This document shows, piece by piece, positions 52,164-63,010 of a stretch of 64,000 nt of DNA. Made by a program: the position numbers and the translations under genes. Location of the stretch: assembly GCF_001426665.1 (NCBI RefSeq), contig NZ_LMEY01000001.1:1267179-1331178 (forward strand). The letters run 5' to 3'. Positions within the stretch are counted from its first letter, which is position 1, and the number at the start of each line of letters is the position of its first letter. The notes below the pieces were generated by a model. That model worked only from the letters and a program-made list of their open reading frames with translations. It had not been told where the DNA came from and made no database searches. The stretch comes from Rhizobium sp. Root1334. GTDB taxonomy: Bacteria > Pseudomonadota > Alphaproteobacteria > Rhizobiales > Rhizobiaceae.

Positions 52164-53011
52164 TGCGCATTCTGAAAAGCATGATCCGCCAGCCGTCAGC
52201 GCTGTTCGGCCTGGCCGTCGTTGCCCTCGTCGTCTTCATGGCGGTCGCAGCGCCGCTGATTGCGCCTTACAATCCCGATGAGCAGATGTTTGACGGCCTG
52301 ACGCTGGAAGGCGCTCCGCTGCCGCCCAGCGCCCAGTTCCTGCTCGGCACCGACACGCTCGGCCGTGACCTGTTCTCACGCCTTCTTTATGGTGCCCGCA
52401 CATCGCTGATCATCGGCCTCGTTGCCAACGGAATCGCGGTTGCGATAGGCCTCCTGATCGGCATCCTCTCCGGTTACATGCGCGGCCTTTTTGGCAATGC
52501 GCTGATGCGCTTCACCGATCTGATGATGGCGTTCCCGGCGCTGCTTCTGGCGATCGTGCTTGCAGCCCTTCTGCGCCCCAGCCTCTGGATCGTCGCCATG
52601 GTGATCGCACTGGTCAACTGGGTGCAGGTGGCGCGCATCGTCTATACCGAAACCCGCGGCCTGGTGGAGCGTGACTTCATCCTGGCAGAGCGCTCGCTCG
52701 GCGCTGGTCATGCCCGCATCCTGTTTCATCATATCCTGCCGCATCTGATGCCGACGGCAATCGTCTGGGGCACGCTCGGCATCGCCACGACCGTGCTTCT
52801 CGAAGCGACGCTCTCCTTCCTTGGCATCGGCGTGCAGCCGCCCACGCCCTCCTGGGGCAATATCATCTTCGAAAGCCAGAGCTATTTCCAGGCCGCCCCC
52901 TGGCTGGTGTTCATTCCCGGCGCCGTCATCCTGTTGACTGCACTGTCCTTCAACCTGGTGGGCGATGCGCTGCGCGATATCCTCGACCCCACCCAGCGCG
53001 GGAGGGGCTGA
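52163..53011 (+). CDS. ABC transporter permease (DppC-like)
   Basis: 282 residues from MRILKSMIRQPSALFG with GGAGG upstream. Six hydrophobic segments; the first follows 'ALFGLAVVALVVFMAVAAPL'. The extracytoplasmic 'LLGTDTLGRDLFSRLLYGAR' and the EAA loop 'RSLGAGHARILFHHILPHLM' are typical of the peptide/nickel family. It pairs with the DppB-like protein encoded next. The C-before-B order is opposite to the usual dpp order. Confidence 0.93.
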   Translation: MRILKSMIRQPSALFGLAVVALVVFMAVAAPLIAPYNPDEQMFDGLTLEGAPLPPSAQFLLGTDTLGRDLFSRLLYGARTSLIIGLVANGIAVAIGLLIGILSGYMRGLFGNALMRFTDLMMAFPALLLAIVLAALLRPSLWIVAMVIALVNWVQVARIVYTETRGLVERDFILAERSLGAGHARILFHHILPHLMPTAIVWGTLGIATTVLLEATLSFLGIGVQPPTPSWGNIIFESQSYFQAAPWLVFIPGAVILLTALSFNLVGDALRDILDPTQRGRG

Positions 53012-53012
53012 G

Positions 53013-53933
53013 ATGATTTTCCTGATCCTGCGACGGCTCGTCCAGACGGCACTGATCCTGTTCGGTGTCGCGGCCATCACCTTCCTGCTGCTCTACGCCC
53101 TGCCTGCCGATCCTGCCCGGATGATCGCCGGCCGCAGTGCCACGGCGCAGACGGTTGCCAACATCCGCCACGAACTCGGCCTCGATCAGCCGTTGCTTGC
53201 GCAATTCTGGAATTATCTGGTGGCCCTCACCGAGGGCAATCTCGGGCGTTCCTATGCACAGAAGACCGATGTCGGCGCGCTGATCGCGGCCCGGCTTCCG
53301 GCCACCCTGATCCTGATGGCGGCGGGTATCTTCGTCGAAGTTGCGCTTGGGCTCATTCTCGGCGTGATCGCTGCGGTCCGCCGCGGCGGCCCGGTCGATC
53401 GGCTGGTGATGATGGCCTCCTTCGTCGGCGTGTCGGCACCGCAATTCGTCGCCGCCCTTCTGCTTCTCTATGTCTTTGCGGTCACGCTCGCCTGGTTCCC
53501 GATGAGCGGCTTCGGCACGTTTGCCCATGTCGTGTTGCCCGCCACCACGCTCGGCATTCTCGGCGCCGGCTGGTACGCCCGCATGGTGCGCTCGGCCATG
53601 ATCGACGTGCTTAATCAGGATTACGTTCGCACCGCCCGCGCCAAGGGGCTGTCGTCCGTCCGGATCGTCTTTCGCCATGCGCTGCCCAATGCGCTTCTCC
53701 CTGTGATCGCGATGATCGGCATCGATATCGGCCAGTTCATGAGCGGCGTGGTCGTGGTCGAGGCCGTCTACGGCTGGCCGGGCATCGGCCAGCTCGCCTG
53801 GCAGGCGATCCAGCAGGTCGATATCCCGATCATCATGGGCGTGACGCTGGTTTCGGCGCTTGCCATCGTCATCGGCAATCTCGTCGCCGACCTGATCGCG
53901 CCACTCATCGATCCGCGCATTCGTGCGCGCTAA
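53013..53933 (+). CDS. ABC transporter permease (DppB-like)
   Basis: 306 residues from MIFLILRRLVQTALILFG, one base after the previous stop. Family features: 'ITFLLLYALPADPARMIAGR', 'GLDQPLLAQFWNYLVALTEG', 'NLGRSYAQKTDVGALI', and the EAA loop 'TARAKGLSSVRIVFRHALPN'. Six membrane helices. Forms the channel with the DppC-like subunit. Confidence 0.94.
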   Translation: MIFLILRRLVQTALILFGVAAITFLLLYALPADPARMIAGRSATAQTVANIRHELGLDQPLLAQFWNYLVALTEGNLGRSYAQKTDVGALIAARLPATLILMAAGIFVEVALGLILGVIAAVRRGGPVDRLVMMASFVGVSAPQFVAALLLLYVFAVTLAWFPMSGFGTFAHVVLPATTLGILGAGWYARMVRSAMIDVLNQDYVRTARAKGLSSVRIVFRHALPNALLPVIAMIGIDIGQFMSGVVVVEAVYGWPGIGQLAWQAIQQVDIPIIMGVTLVSALAIVIGNLVADLIAPLIDPRIRAR

Positions 53934-53963
53934 CCATCAGCAACCAAAAAGGGGAACTCAAAA

Positions 53964-55586
53964 ATGTTCAAACGCTGGCTTAGACACTCGACAATCGCAA
54001 TGGCGCTTGCCTTCACGCCGCTGCCTGCCTTCGCGCAGGATGCCATCAAGCAGGGTGGCGATGTCGTCATCACCTACAAGGACGATATCGCCACGCTCGA
54101 TCCGGCCGTCGGTTATGACTGGGTCAACTGGTCGATGATCAAGAGCCTCTATTCGCGCCTGATGGATTATACGCCCGGCACGCCGGACCTGATCCCGTCG
54201 CTCGCCGAGAGCTTTACCGTTTCGCCCGACGGGCTCACCTATACATTCAAGCTGCGCAAGGGCGTAAAATTCACCAACGGCCGCGAACTGGTGGCCTCCG
54301 ACGTCAAATATTCGATCGAGCGTGCCATCGATCCGAAGACGCAAGGCCCCGGCGCCGGCTTCTTCGGCGCCATCAAGGGGTTTGATGCCGTCAGCGGCGG
54401 CACGTCGCCGACGCTTGAAGGGATCGCAACGCCGGATGATTCGACCGTGATCTTCACTCTGTCGCGTCCCGACGCCACCTTCCTGCATGTGCTCGCCATC
54501 AACTTCGCCTCCGTCGTGCCGAAGGAAGCCGTCGAAGCAGCAGCCGGTGATTTCGGCAAGAAGCCGGTCGGTTCGGGCACCTTCGTCTTGAAGGAATGGA
54601 CCGTCGGCCAGCGTCTCGTGTTCGAGCGCAACCCGGATTATTTCGTCAAAGATATGCCGCATATCGACAAGTTCACCGTCGAAGTCGGCCAGGAGCCGCT
54701 GGTGGCGCTGCTGCGCCTGCAGAAGGGTGAGGTCGATATCGCCGGCGACGGCGTTCCGCCAGCCAAGTTCCTTGAAATCAAGAACTCGCCGGAAGGTGCA
54801 GAGATCATTGTCGATGGCGCGCAGTTGCACACCGGCTATATCACGCTCAACACCAAAGTGGCCCCGTTCGACAATGTGAAGGTCCGCCAGGCCCTCAACA
54901 TGGCCATCAACAAGGAGCGCATCACCCGCATCCTCAACGGCCGCGCCACCGCCGCCAACCAGCCGCTGCCGCCACTGATGCCGGGTTATGACAAGACCTT
55001 CACCGGCTATGCCTTCGACGTCGAGAAAGCCAAGGCGCTGCTCGCCGAGGCTGGCTTCCCGGATGGTTTTGAGACCGTGCTCTACTCGACCAACACCGAT
55101 CCGCAGCCGCGCATCGCCCAGGCGATCCAGCAGGATCTCGCCGCGATCGGCGTCAAGGCCGAGGTTCGCGCCCTGGCACAGGCCAACGTGATCGCCGCTG
55201 GCGGTACTGAGGGCGAAGCACCGATGATCTGGTCGGGCGGCATGGCCTGGATCGCCGACTTCCCGGATCCGTCCAACTTCTACGGCCCGATTCTTGGTTG
55301 CTCCGGCGCGGTTCAGGGCGGCTGGAACTGGTCCTGGTATTGCAACAAGGATCTCGATGCTCGCGCGATTGCCGCCGATTCGATGTCGGACCCGGCCAAG
55401 GCCGCCGAGCGTCAGGCCGAATGGGGCAAGATCTTCACCGATATCATGGCGGATGCGCCGTGGATCCCGGTCACCAACGAACGCCGCGTCGTTGCCAAGT
55501 CGCCCCGCATGGGCGGTGACGGCGACATCTACGTCGATCCGACCCGCGTCATCAACTACGACGCGATCTTCGTGAAGGACGAGTAA
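53964..55586 (+). CDS. ABC transporter substrate-binding protein (SBP family 5)
   Basis: 540 residues. Signal peptide ends 'LPAFAQDAIKQGG'. 'DIATLDPAVGYDWVNWSMIK' and 'LAESFTVSPDGLTYTFKLRK', followed by 'GVKFTNGRELVASDVKYSIE', are the family hallmarks. Members bind oligopeptides, opines or other amide-bonded compounds. Given the amide sensor and formamidase in the operon, the ligand is probably an amide or short peptide-like compound. An intercistronic hairpin follows. Confidence 0.94.
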   Translation: MFKRWLRHSTIAMALAFTPLPAFAQDAIKQGGDVVITYKDDIATLDPAVGYDWVNWSMIKSLYSRLMDYTPGTPDLIPSLAESFTVSPDGLTYTFKLRKGVKFTNGRELVASDVKYSIERAIDPKTQGPGAGFFGAIKGFDAVSGGTSPTLEGIATPDDSTVIFTLSRPDATFLHVLAINFASVVPKEAVEAAAGDFGKKPVGSGTFVLKEWTVGQRLVFERNPDYFVKDMPHIDKFTVEVGQEPLVALLRLQKGEVDIAGDGVPPAKFLEIKNSPEGAEIIVDGAQLHTGYITLNTKVAPFDNVKVRQALNMAINKERITRILNGRATAANQPLPPLMPGYDKTFTGYAFDVEKAKALLAEAGFPDGFETVLYSTNTDPQPRIAQAIQQDLAAIGVKAEVRALAQANVIAAGGTEGEAPMIWSGGMAWIADFPDPSNFYGPILGCSGAVQGGWNWSWYCNKDLDARAIAADSMSDPAKAAERQAEWGKIFTDIMADAPWIPVTNERRVVAKSPRMGGDGDIYVDPTRVINYDAIFVKDE

Positions 55587-55592
55587 GACAGC

Positions 55593-55628
55593 GATTACGG
55601 CTCCGGTGAATTGCCCGGAGCCGTAATC
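55593..55628. repeat. Perfect 14-bp hairpin after the binding-protein gene
   Basis: GATTACGGCTCCGG (55593-55606) and CCGGAGCCGTAATC (55615-55628) pair perfectly around eight bases. No T-run follows. Such intercistronic hairpins often protect the upstream binding-protein mRNA, giving it higher yield than its permeases. Confidence 0.75.
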
Positions 55629-55650
55629 GTCAGGGGCGCACAAGGATGCA

Positions 55651-55783
55651 GCCTCTTCTCCCCAACGGGGAGAAGTGCCGAGCGAAGGCGAGGCGATGAG
55701 GGGGCGGCGCGGCACATTACGAGTGCTTGGCCCCCTCATCCGGCCCTTTGGGCCACCTTCTCCCCGATGGGGAGAAGAGAGGG
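55651..55783. repeat. Rhizobial palindromic repeat element
   Basis: Bounded by CCTCTTCTCCCC...GGGGAGAAG at the left and CTTCTCCCC...GGGGAGAAGAGAGG at the right, with a nested GAGGGGGC/GCCCCCTC pair. This is a different class of dispersed rhizobial palindrome from the one at 27,285. It lies within the operon, between the binding-protein and formamidase genes. Confidence 0.8.
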
Positions 55784-55867
55784 GCATGCCGCTCCTGCCA
55801 ACCGAGAATAACGATATGCGAGCACGTCAGTGATTCGATGGGCCGCGCTTCTAAGGGAGAACAACCA

Positions 55868-56808
55868 ATGTGCGTCGCCTGCACCCATACCATTCACCGC
55901 GCCCAGCACAATTTCGGCTGGAACAGGGATTTCAAGCCGGCTGTCGTCGCCAAGCCCGGTGAGACCATCCATTTCGAATGCCTGGATTCCTCCGGCGGCC
56001 AGCTGGGTGCCGGATCGACGCTCGAAACCTTGGCAGCACTCGATTTCAACAAGATCAATCCCGTCACCGGCCCGGTCTATGTCGAAGGTGCAAAACCCGG
56101 CGATGCCTTGAAGGTGACGATCCGCCGCTTCATTCCGTCCGGTGTCGGCTGGACCGCCAACATTCCGGGCTTCGGCCTGCTCGCGGACCAGTTCAAGGAG
56201 CCGGCCCTGCATATGTGGTCCTACGATCCGCACAGCATGGCGCCGTCGCTTTACGGTCCCGGTGGCAAGGTGCCGCTGAAGCCCTTTGCCGGAACGATCG
56301 GCGTCGCGCCAGCCGAGCCCGGCCTTCATTCCGTCGTGCCGCCGCGCCGCGTCGGTGGCAATCTCGATATCCGCGACCTGACCTCGGGCGTGACGCTCTA
56401 TCTGCCGGTCGAGGTTGACGGCGCGCTGTTTTCGATCGGCGACACCCACGCCGCGCAAGGCGATGGCGAAGTCTGCGGCACCGCCATCGAAAGCCAGATG
56501 GAGGTTGAGGCGACGATCGAGCTGGTCAAGGATGCGCGTCTGCAAAGTCCACGCTTCACCACCACTGAGCCCGTCACCCGCCATCTCGATGGCATGGGCT
56601 ATGAAGTCACCACCGGCATCGGCCCGGACCTGATGACCGGTGCCCGCGAGGCGCTGATGCGGATGATCGACCTGCTCGGCTCCGAACACGGCATGAACCC
56701 CGTCGATGCCTACATGCTCTGCTCGGTCTGCGGTGATCTCCGGATCAGCGAAATCGTCGATATGCCCAACTGGGTCGTCTCCTTCTATTTCCCAAGGATC
56801 GTGTTCGC

Positions 56809-56812
<4 letters not shown>
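55868..56812 (+). CDS. Acetamidase/formamidase family protein
   Basis: 314 residues from MCVACTHTIHRAQHNFGWNR with GGGAGAA upstream; earlier in-frame starts run into the repeat. Family features: 'HFECLDSSGGQLGAGS', 'GPVYVEGAKPGDALKVTIRR', 'PPRRVGGNLDIRDLTSGVTL', 'IGDTHAAQGDGEVCGTAIES', and 'DAYMLCSVCGDLRISEIVDM'. It hydrolyses small amides to acid and ammonia in the cytoplasm; exact substrate unproven. The stop overlaps the GTG of the ATPase gene. Confidence 0.95.
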
Positions 56813-58491
<1,679 letters not shown>

Positions 58492-58539
58492 CGCGACTGC
58501 CAAACAACCACTTCCGTAGCCGGATAAACAACAACGCCG

Positions 58540-59592
58540 CTACGGGAGGACCGCGAGGGAATCACGTTCGATCAGGTTGCAATCCATCTTGGTCAGCGGA
58601 TAACCGTCCTTGCCGGATGTCCGGCGCTTGCCAAGCTCGGAGATCGCCCAGGCGCCCATCGCCCGGTGTGGCAGGATCAGGGTGGTGAGCTGCGGCCGCA
58701 GATGGCGGCAGAGTTCGTCATCGTCATAGCCGATCACCGAGACATCCTGCGGGATCCTGAGGCCTGCGTCGCGCAGCGCGTTGTAGCAGCCGGATGCCAT
58801 CTTGTCGTTCTGGCAGAAGAAGGCGGTCGGCCGATCCTTTAGCGCGAGAAACCGCTGCGTCGCCTCAAAACCCGAGGTCGGTGACCAGTTGCCTTCGCCG
58901 ACCAGATCCGCATCATAGGCGATACCGGCCTTGGCCAGCGCTTTCCTGTAGCCCTTCAGCCGGTCTTGCGCCGCTTGCATGAACGGTTCCCCGACAATGG
59001 TGGCAATGCGGCGATGGCCGAGCCGGATCAGCGTCTCGGTCGCAGCAAAGCCACCGGCAGTTTCATCAGGAATAACGCTGGGGAAACGGCTTTCCGGCGC
59101 GTAGCAATTCAAAAGCACGACAGGGATTTGAAGGTTCTCGAGAAAAGAAGGCGGCGCCACCTGCCGGGTAAAGATCGTCATGTAGATCAGCCCTTCGATG
59201 CCACTGCGCAGCATCGCCTCCACTGCCTTTTCCTCGCGCTCCGGATTGCCCATCGTCTGGGCAACCAGAATGGTCGCCCCCTCGTCCCAGCAGGCCTGCC
59301 GCGCGCCTTCGATCGCATTGACCGATTCCGGCGTCGTCGCCAGCTGATCGCAGAGGAATCCGATGGTGCCACTCCCCAGATTGCCCAGCACCGGCCGATG
59401 GATCAGCGACGATGCGCCATAGCCCAGCGTCCGGGCCGCCTCGATGACCTTGCCGCGTGTCTCCGCCGAAATGGTCACGCCGGTCGCATTGTTGAGAACG
59501 AACGACACCGTCGCCTGCGAGCATCCCGCCAGCCGTGCAACATCGGTCATCGTCACGCGGCGCGGCGGCTTCTCATGTTTGGTTTTTTTCAA
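58540..59592 (-). CDS. LacI-family transcriptional regulator
   Basis: 350 residues. N-terminal HTH 'VTMTDVARLAGCSQATVSFV' with hinge 'LNNATGVTISAETRGKVIEA', then a sugar-binding-like sensor domain ('GSGTIGFLCDQLATTPESVN' through 'DVSVIGYDDDELCRHLRPQL'). Divergent from the PhyH dioxygenase gene, with a perfect palindrome in between, so it probably represses that gene or the amide operon. Ligand unknown. Confidence 0.94.
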   Translation of the reverse strand: MKKTKHEKPPRRVTMTDVARLAGCSQATVSFVLNNATGVTISAETRGKVIEAARTLGYGASSLIHRPVLGNLGSGTIGFLCDQLATTPESVNAIEGARQACWDEGATILVAQTMGNPEREEKAVEAMLRSGIEGLIYMTIFTRQVAPPSFLENLQIPVVLLNCYAPESRFPSVIPDETAGGFAATETLIRLGHRRIATIVGEPFMQAAQDRLKGYRKALAKAGIAYDADLVGEGNWSPTSGFEATQRFLALKDRPTAFFCQNDKMASGCYNALRDAGLRIPQDVSVIGYDDDELCRHLRPQLTTLILPHRAMGAWAISELGKRRTSGKDGYPLTKMDCNLIERDSLAVLP

Positions 59593-59649
59593 GACTGCAT
59601 TCCCCGGCTGTGAGGGAAACCTATCTTATTTATTCTCATAAGCATATTG

Positions 59650-59665
59650 ACTAATAATTATTAGT
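59650..59665. promoter_or_regulatory. Perfect 16-bp palindrome, candidate LacI-family operator
   Basis: ACTAATAATTATTAGT lies between the divergent LacI-type and PhyH genes, 33 bases before the latter's ATG. A second weaker repeat CTTAT-N8-ATAAG lies just upstream (59625-59642). Full two-fold symmetry fits LacI-family binding, although the usual central CG is replaced by AT. Confidence 0.55.
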
Positions 59666-59698
59666 TACATTAGGCTTGAGCATCGGAGGAGAACGATC

Positions 59699-60529
59699 AT
59701 GAACGCACCGGCACGATTTGACCTGCAGGACAACCTCAACGCTCTGAAGGAGGACGGCATCACCGGCCTCAAGGGCGCTTTTGCGCCCGAATGGGCCGAC
59801 GCGATGCGACAGGATATGATGACCGCCTTCTGGTCGGCCATCCAGCGGCCCGGCGGCGCAGTCGGCCGAGGTCCCCGGCGCTGGTATGTGGAAATCCATC
59901 CGCAGGATTTTGGCGGGTTCGTCGATCTGATTATGCATCCCTGGGTCATCGCCATGTGCGAGGCAGCGCTCGGTCCGGACTACCAGATCGTCGAAATCGG
60001 TCTGGACGTGCCGTTCGAAGGCGCGAAATACCAGCCATGGCACCGCGACTTTCCCTCGCCGGAAGACACCTATGTGGACCGCCGCATCACCTCGCTCGCC
60101 TTCAACCTGACCGGCGTCGATGTCACGCCCGACATGGGGCCGTTCGAGGTAGCGCCCGGCACGCAGTATGACGACGGCCGCGGCTGGAAGCACGAGATGT
60201 TTCCCGACAAGGCGCTCTGGGGCCGCTTTCAGGACCGCGCCACCCGCAAGTTCCCGCAGCGCGGCGACATTTCCTGCCGCTCGGCCCTGACGGTTCACCG
60301 CGGCACCGAACACCTGTCGCCGATTGCCCGGCCGGTCATGGTGCTTGGGGTCGATGCACCCGGTGCCGGTCATGCCGAACTGCACGACATGATGGTGACG
60401 CAGGATTATTTCGATGCACTGCCGGAAAAGGCAAAAAAGCACCTCGTCTGCCGCGTCGTGGACGAACTGGTGCCGATCAGCCAGAAGCATGACATCGAAG
60501 GCCTGGTAATGGGTGCCGATCCCGCCTGA
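59699..60529 (+). CDS. Phytanoyl-CoA dioxygenase (PhyH) family protein
   Basis: 276 residues with GGAGGAG upstream. Fe(II)/2-oxoglutarate binding: the HxD is in 'YQPWHRDFPSPEDTYVDRRI' and the distal His in 'SALTVHRGTEHLSPIARPVM', with Arg for 2-oxoglutarate nearby. PhyH enzymes hydroxylate diverse small molecules. Control by a LacI-type protein suggests a catabolic role for a sugar-like or amide-like substrate. Substrate unknown. Confidence 0.92.
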   Translation: MNAPARFDLQDNLNALKEDGITGLKGAFAPEWADAMRQDMMTAFWSAIQRPGGAVGRGPRRWYVEIHPQDFGGFVDLIMHPWVIAMCEAALGPDYQIVEIGLDVPFEGAKYQPWHRDFPSPEDTYVDRRITSLAFNLTGVDVTPDMGPFEVAPGTQYDDGRGWKHEMFPDKALWGRFQDRATRKFPQRGDISCRSALTVHRGTEHLSPIARPVMVLGVDAPGAGHAELHDMMVTQDYFDALPEKAKKHLVCRVVDELVPISQKHDIEGLVMGADPA

Positions 60530-60655
60530 CGCAGACCTTCAGCGCACCCCGCCTCCGGCTCGTCCTTTTGGCCAAGCAAGCCCCGCCTGCACGATCGGAG
60601 ATTTCCTTCGATCGTGTTTCCGGCTAAGCAGGAGACGAGCAAGACGGGAGGAAGC

Positions 60656-62168
60656 ATGCGCACTATCATCGAAAGCGTGGAAGCGCGCCGCGCCGAGGCG
60701 CGTCTTGGCGGCGGACAGAAGCGCATCGATGCCCAGCATGCCAAGGGCAAGCTGACGGCGCGCGAGCGCATCGAAGTGCTGCTCGACGAGGGCTCGTTTG
60801 AAGAATACGACATGTATGTCACCCACCGCGCCGTCGATTTCGGCATGGCCGAGCAGAAGGTGGCGGGCGATGGCGATCAACGGCCGCCAAACTTACGTCT
60901 TTTCCCAGGATTTCACCGTGCTTGGCGGCTCGTTGTCCGAGACCCACGCCCAGAAGATTTGCAAGATCATGGACATGGCGGTGCGCAACGGCGCGCCGGT
61001 CATCGGCCTCAACGATTCCGGCGGCGCCCGCATCCAGGAAGGCGTCGCCTCGCTTGCCGGTTATGCCGAAGTGTTCGGCCGCAATGCCGAAGCGTCCGGC
61101 GTCATCCCGCAGATTTCCGTCATCATGGGTCCCTGCGCCGGTGGTGCCGTCTATTCGCCGGCCATGACCGACTTCATCTTCATGGTGCGCGACTCATCCT
61201 ACATGTTCGTCACCGGACCGGATGTGGTGAAAACCGTCACCAACGAGATCGTCACCGCTGAAGAACTTGGTGGCGCCGGCACCCACACGAAGAAATCCTC
61301 GGTCGCCGATGCGGCCTATGAAAACGATATCGAAACACTGGAACAGGTCCGGCTGCTGTTTGATTTCCTGCCGCTGAACAACCGCGAAAAGCCGCCGGTC
61401 CGCCCCTTCCATGACGATCCAGCCCGCCTCGAAAACCGGCTGGACACGCTGATCCCCGACAGTTCGGCCAAACCCTACGACATGAAGGAGCTCATTCATG
61501 CGATCGCCGATGAAGGCGATTTCTTCGAGCTGCAGGAGGCCTTTGCCAGGAACATCATCACCGGCTTCATCCGGCTGGAAGGTGAGAGCGTCGGCGTCGT
61601 CGCCAACCAGCCGATGGTGCTGGCCGGCTGCCTGGATATCGACAGTTCCCGCAAGGCAGCCCGTTTCGTCCGCTTCTGCGATGCCTTCTCGATCCCGATC
61701 CTGACGCTGGTCGACGTTCCCGGCTTCCTGCCCGGCGTGGCGCAGGAATATGGCGGCGTCATCAAGCATGGCGCCAAGCTTCTGTTCGCCTACAGCCAGG
61801 CAACCGTGCCGATGGTGACCTTGATCACGCGAAAAGCCTATGGCGGCGCCTATGACGTGATGGCATCGAAACATATCGGCGCCGACATCAACTATGCCTG
61901 GCCGACCGCCGAAATCGCCGTGATGGGCGCAAAAGGGGCCACTGAAATCCTCTACCGCTCCGAGCTTGGCGACGCCGACAAGATCGCCGCCCGGACGAAG
62001 GAATACGAGGAACGCTTCGCCAACCCCTTCGTCGCCGCCGAACGCGGCTTCATCGACGAGGTCATCATGCCCCACTCGTCGCGCCGCCGCATCGCAAGGG
62101 CGTTTGCTTCACTCAGGGGCAAACGCAAAGAGCAGCTGTGGCGCAAGCACGATACGATCCCGTTGTGA
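60656..62168 (+). pseudogene. pccB: Propionyl-CoA carboxylase beta chain, frameshifted
   Basis: The N-terminal frame ([20 protein letters not shown] to 'AEQKVAGDG', ending near 60,874) and the C-terminal frame ('[20 protein letters not shown]' to the stop at 62,168) are both well conserved but out of register. Intact PccB has about seven residues (VVTGWGT) between them; here they are gone. The 1,513-bp span is 20 short of 511 codons, so a 20-nt deletion is indicated. An in-frame ATG at 60,870 could give a 432-residue truncated protein. Carboxyltransferase features of the second part are intact. Confidence 0.85.
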
Positions 62169-62176
62169 GAAACTAA

Positions 62177-62653
62177 TTATGGCAATTTTCCTTCGAGATC
62201 CTCAAGTTGCTGGCGCCACCAGTAAGTGGCCTCTCTGGTCAATTGAATGCCGTCAGCATCTAGTCGTTCGAAATAAAGCCCCTCTTCGTCTAGCGATACG
62301 CCGAACTCGAAGGTTTTGAGTATACTGTTCCGCTCAAGCTCAATGAACTCCCAAAATATCCAGTTGTCACGGCGATTGTCCTTCCACCCATTCCATTTTC
62401 GGAGAACTTCCTCGTGATGCCTTTGCGAGACTTTCGCGTCCATTTTATCCAGCACATGACCAACAATTCGAAGACAGGAAACTAAATACACCCAATGCAT
62501 TCGCCATTCCGGATACTCATCGCCAATGTCTGAATTTTGAAGTGTGAAGTTCATGCTGATGCATTCAGAGAACGGCTCCCAAGCTCGTAGAGTACGCTTC
62601 TGACAGGCTTTGACGAACAGGTCGCTTTGAGCAGGAATGTATGTGCTTCTCAT
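62177..62653 (-). CDS. Unknown AT-rich protein, 158 aa
   Basis: 158 residues (MRSTYIPAQSDLFVKACQ...), with GGAG six bases upstream of the ATG. Rich in Trp, Asn and Glu, helical, with 'DNWIFWEFIELERNSILKTF', a pattern faintly like helical HEPN-type proteins; no catalytic RxxxxH was established. It lies convergent with pccB, nine bases from its stop. Base composition differs from the GC-rich neighbours, suggesting recent acquisition. Confidence 0.7.
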   Translation of the reverse strand: MRSTYIPAQSDLFVKACQKRTLRAWEPFSECISMNFTLQNSDIGDEYPEWRMHWVYLVSCLRIVGHVLDKMDAKVSQRHHEEVLRKWNGWKDNRRDNWIFWEFIELERNSILKTFEFGVSLDEEGLYFERLDADGIQLTREATYWWRQQLEDLEGKLP

Positions 62654-62703
62654 GCTTTCTCCGGCATGGGTTACAAAACCCAGAGTTTAAAGGCAATAAC
62701 TGC

Positions 62704-62919
62704 GTGCAATACTGGATTTACGAAAATTACCCTAAAAAATACGCATGCCTACACGAATACCGATGCGGCATGTGCAACAGTGGAGCCGGGCTCAATGGAA
62801 GTAACGCCCCTGAGAATGGTCATTGGCATGGCCCCTATTCCGATAGATCCGCAGCTGCGACCATCGCAAAAGCCATACCAATGATAGCCTATCGCGAATG
62901 CAAATTATGCGCCCCTTGA
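62704..62919 (+). CDS. Small cysteine-rich protein, about 71 aa
   Basis: 71 residues from a GTG (AAAGG upstream); an ATG at 62,641 would extend into the divergent gene's start. 'YWIYENYPKKYACLHEYRC', 'GMCNSGAGLNGSNAPENGHW', 'HGPYSDRSAAATIAKA' and 'RECKLCAP' show paired CxxC motifs around an HGPY element, as in small zinc-binding hypothetical proteins of islands. AT-rich like the divergent gene. Function unknown. Confidence 0.55.
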   Translation: MQYWIYENYPKKYACLHEYRCGMCNSGAGLNGSNAPENGHWHGPYSDRSAAATIAKAIPMIAYRECKLCAP

Positions 62920-63010
62920 ACTCGGAGGAATCATAGTGCGCTCGCACTTCTCACGTGTTTGAAGTGCTCTTCTCTCCGCACATGCCGCTCACTTACTAAG
63001 GACCACGCCC

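Noticed and set aside
53958..55787. A 609-codon minus-strand frame opposite the ABC binding protein
   Set aside because: Antisense to a clear SBP family 5 gene; composition is that of a shadow frame.
62641..62703. N-terminal extension of the cysteine-rich small protein to the ATG at 62,641
   Set aside because: It would overlap the start of the divergent gene, whose own Shine-Dalgarno is good; a GTG downstream has a better site.
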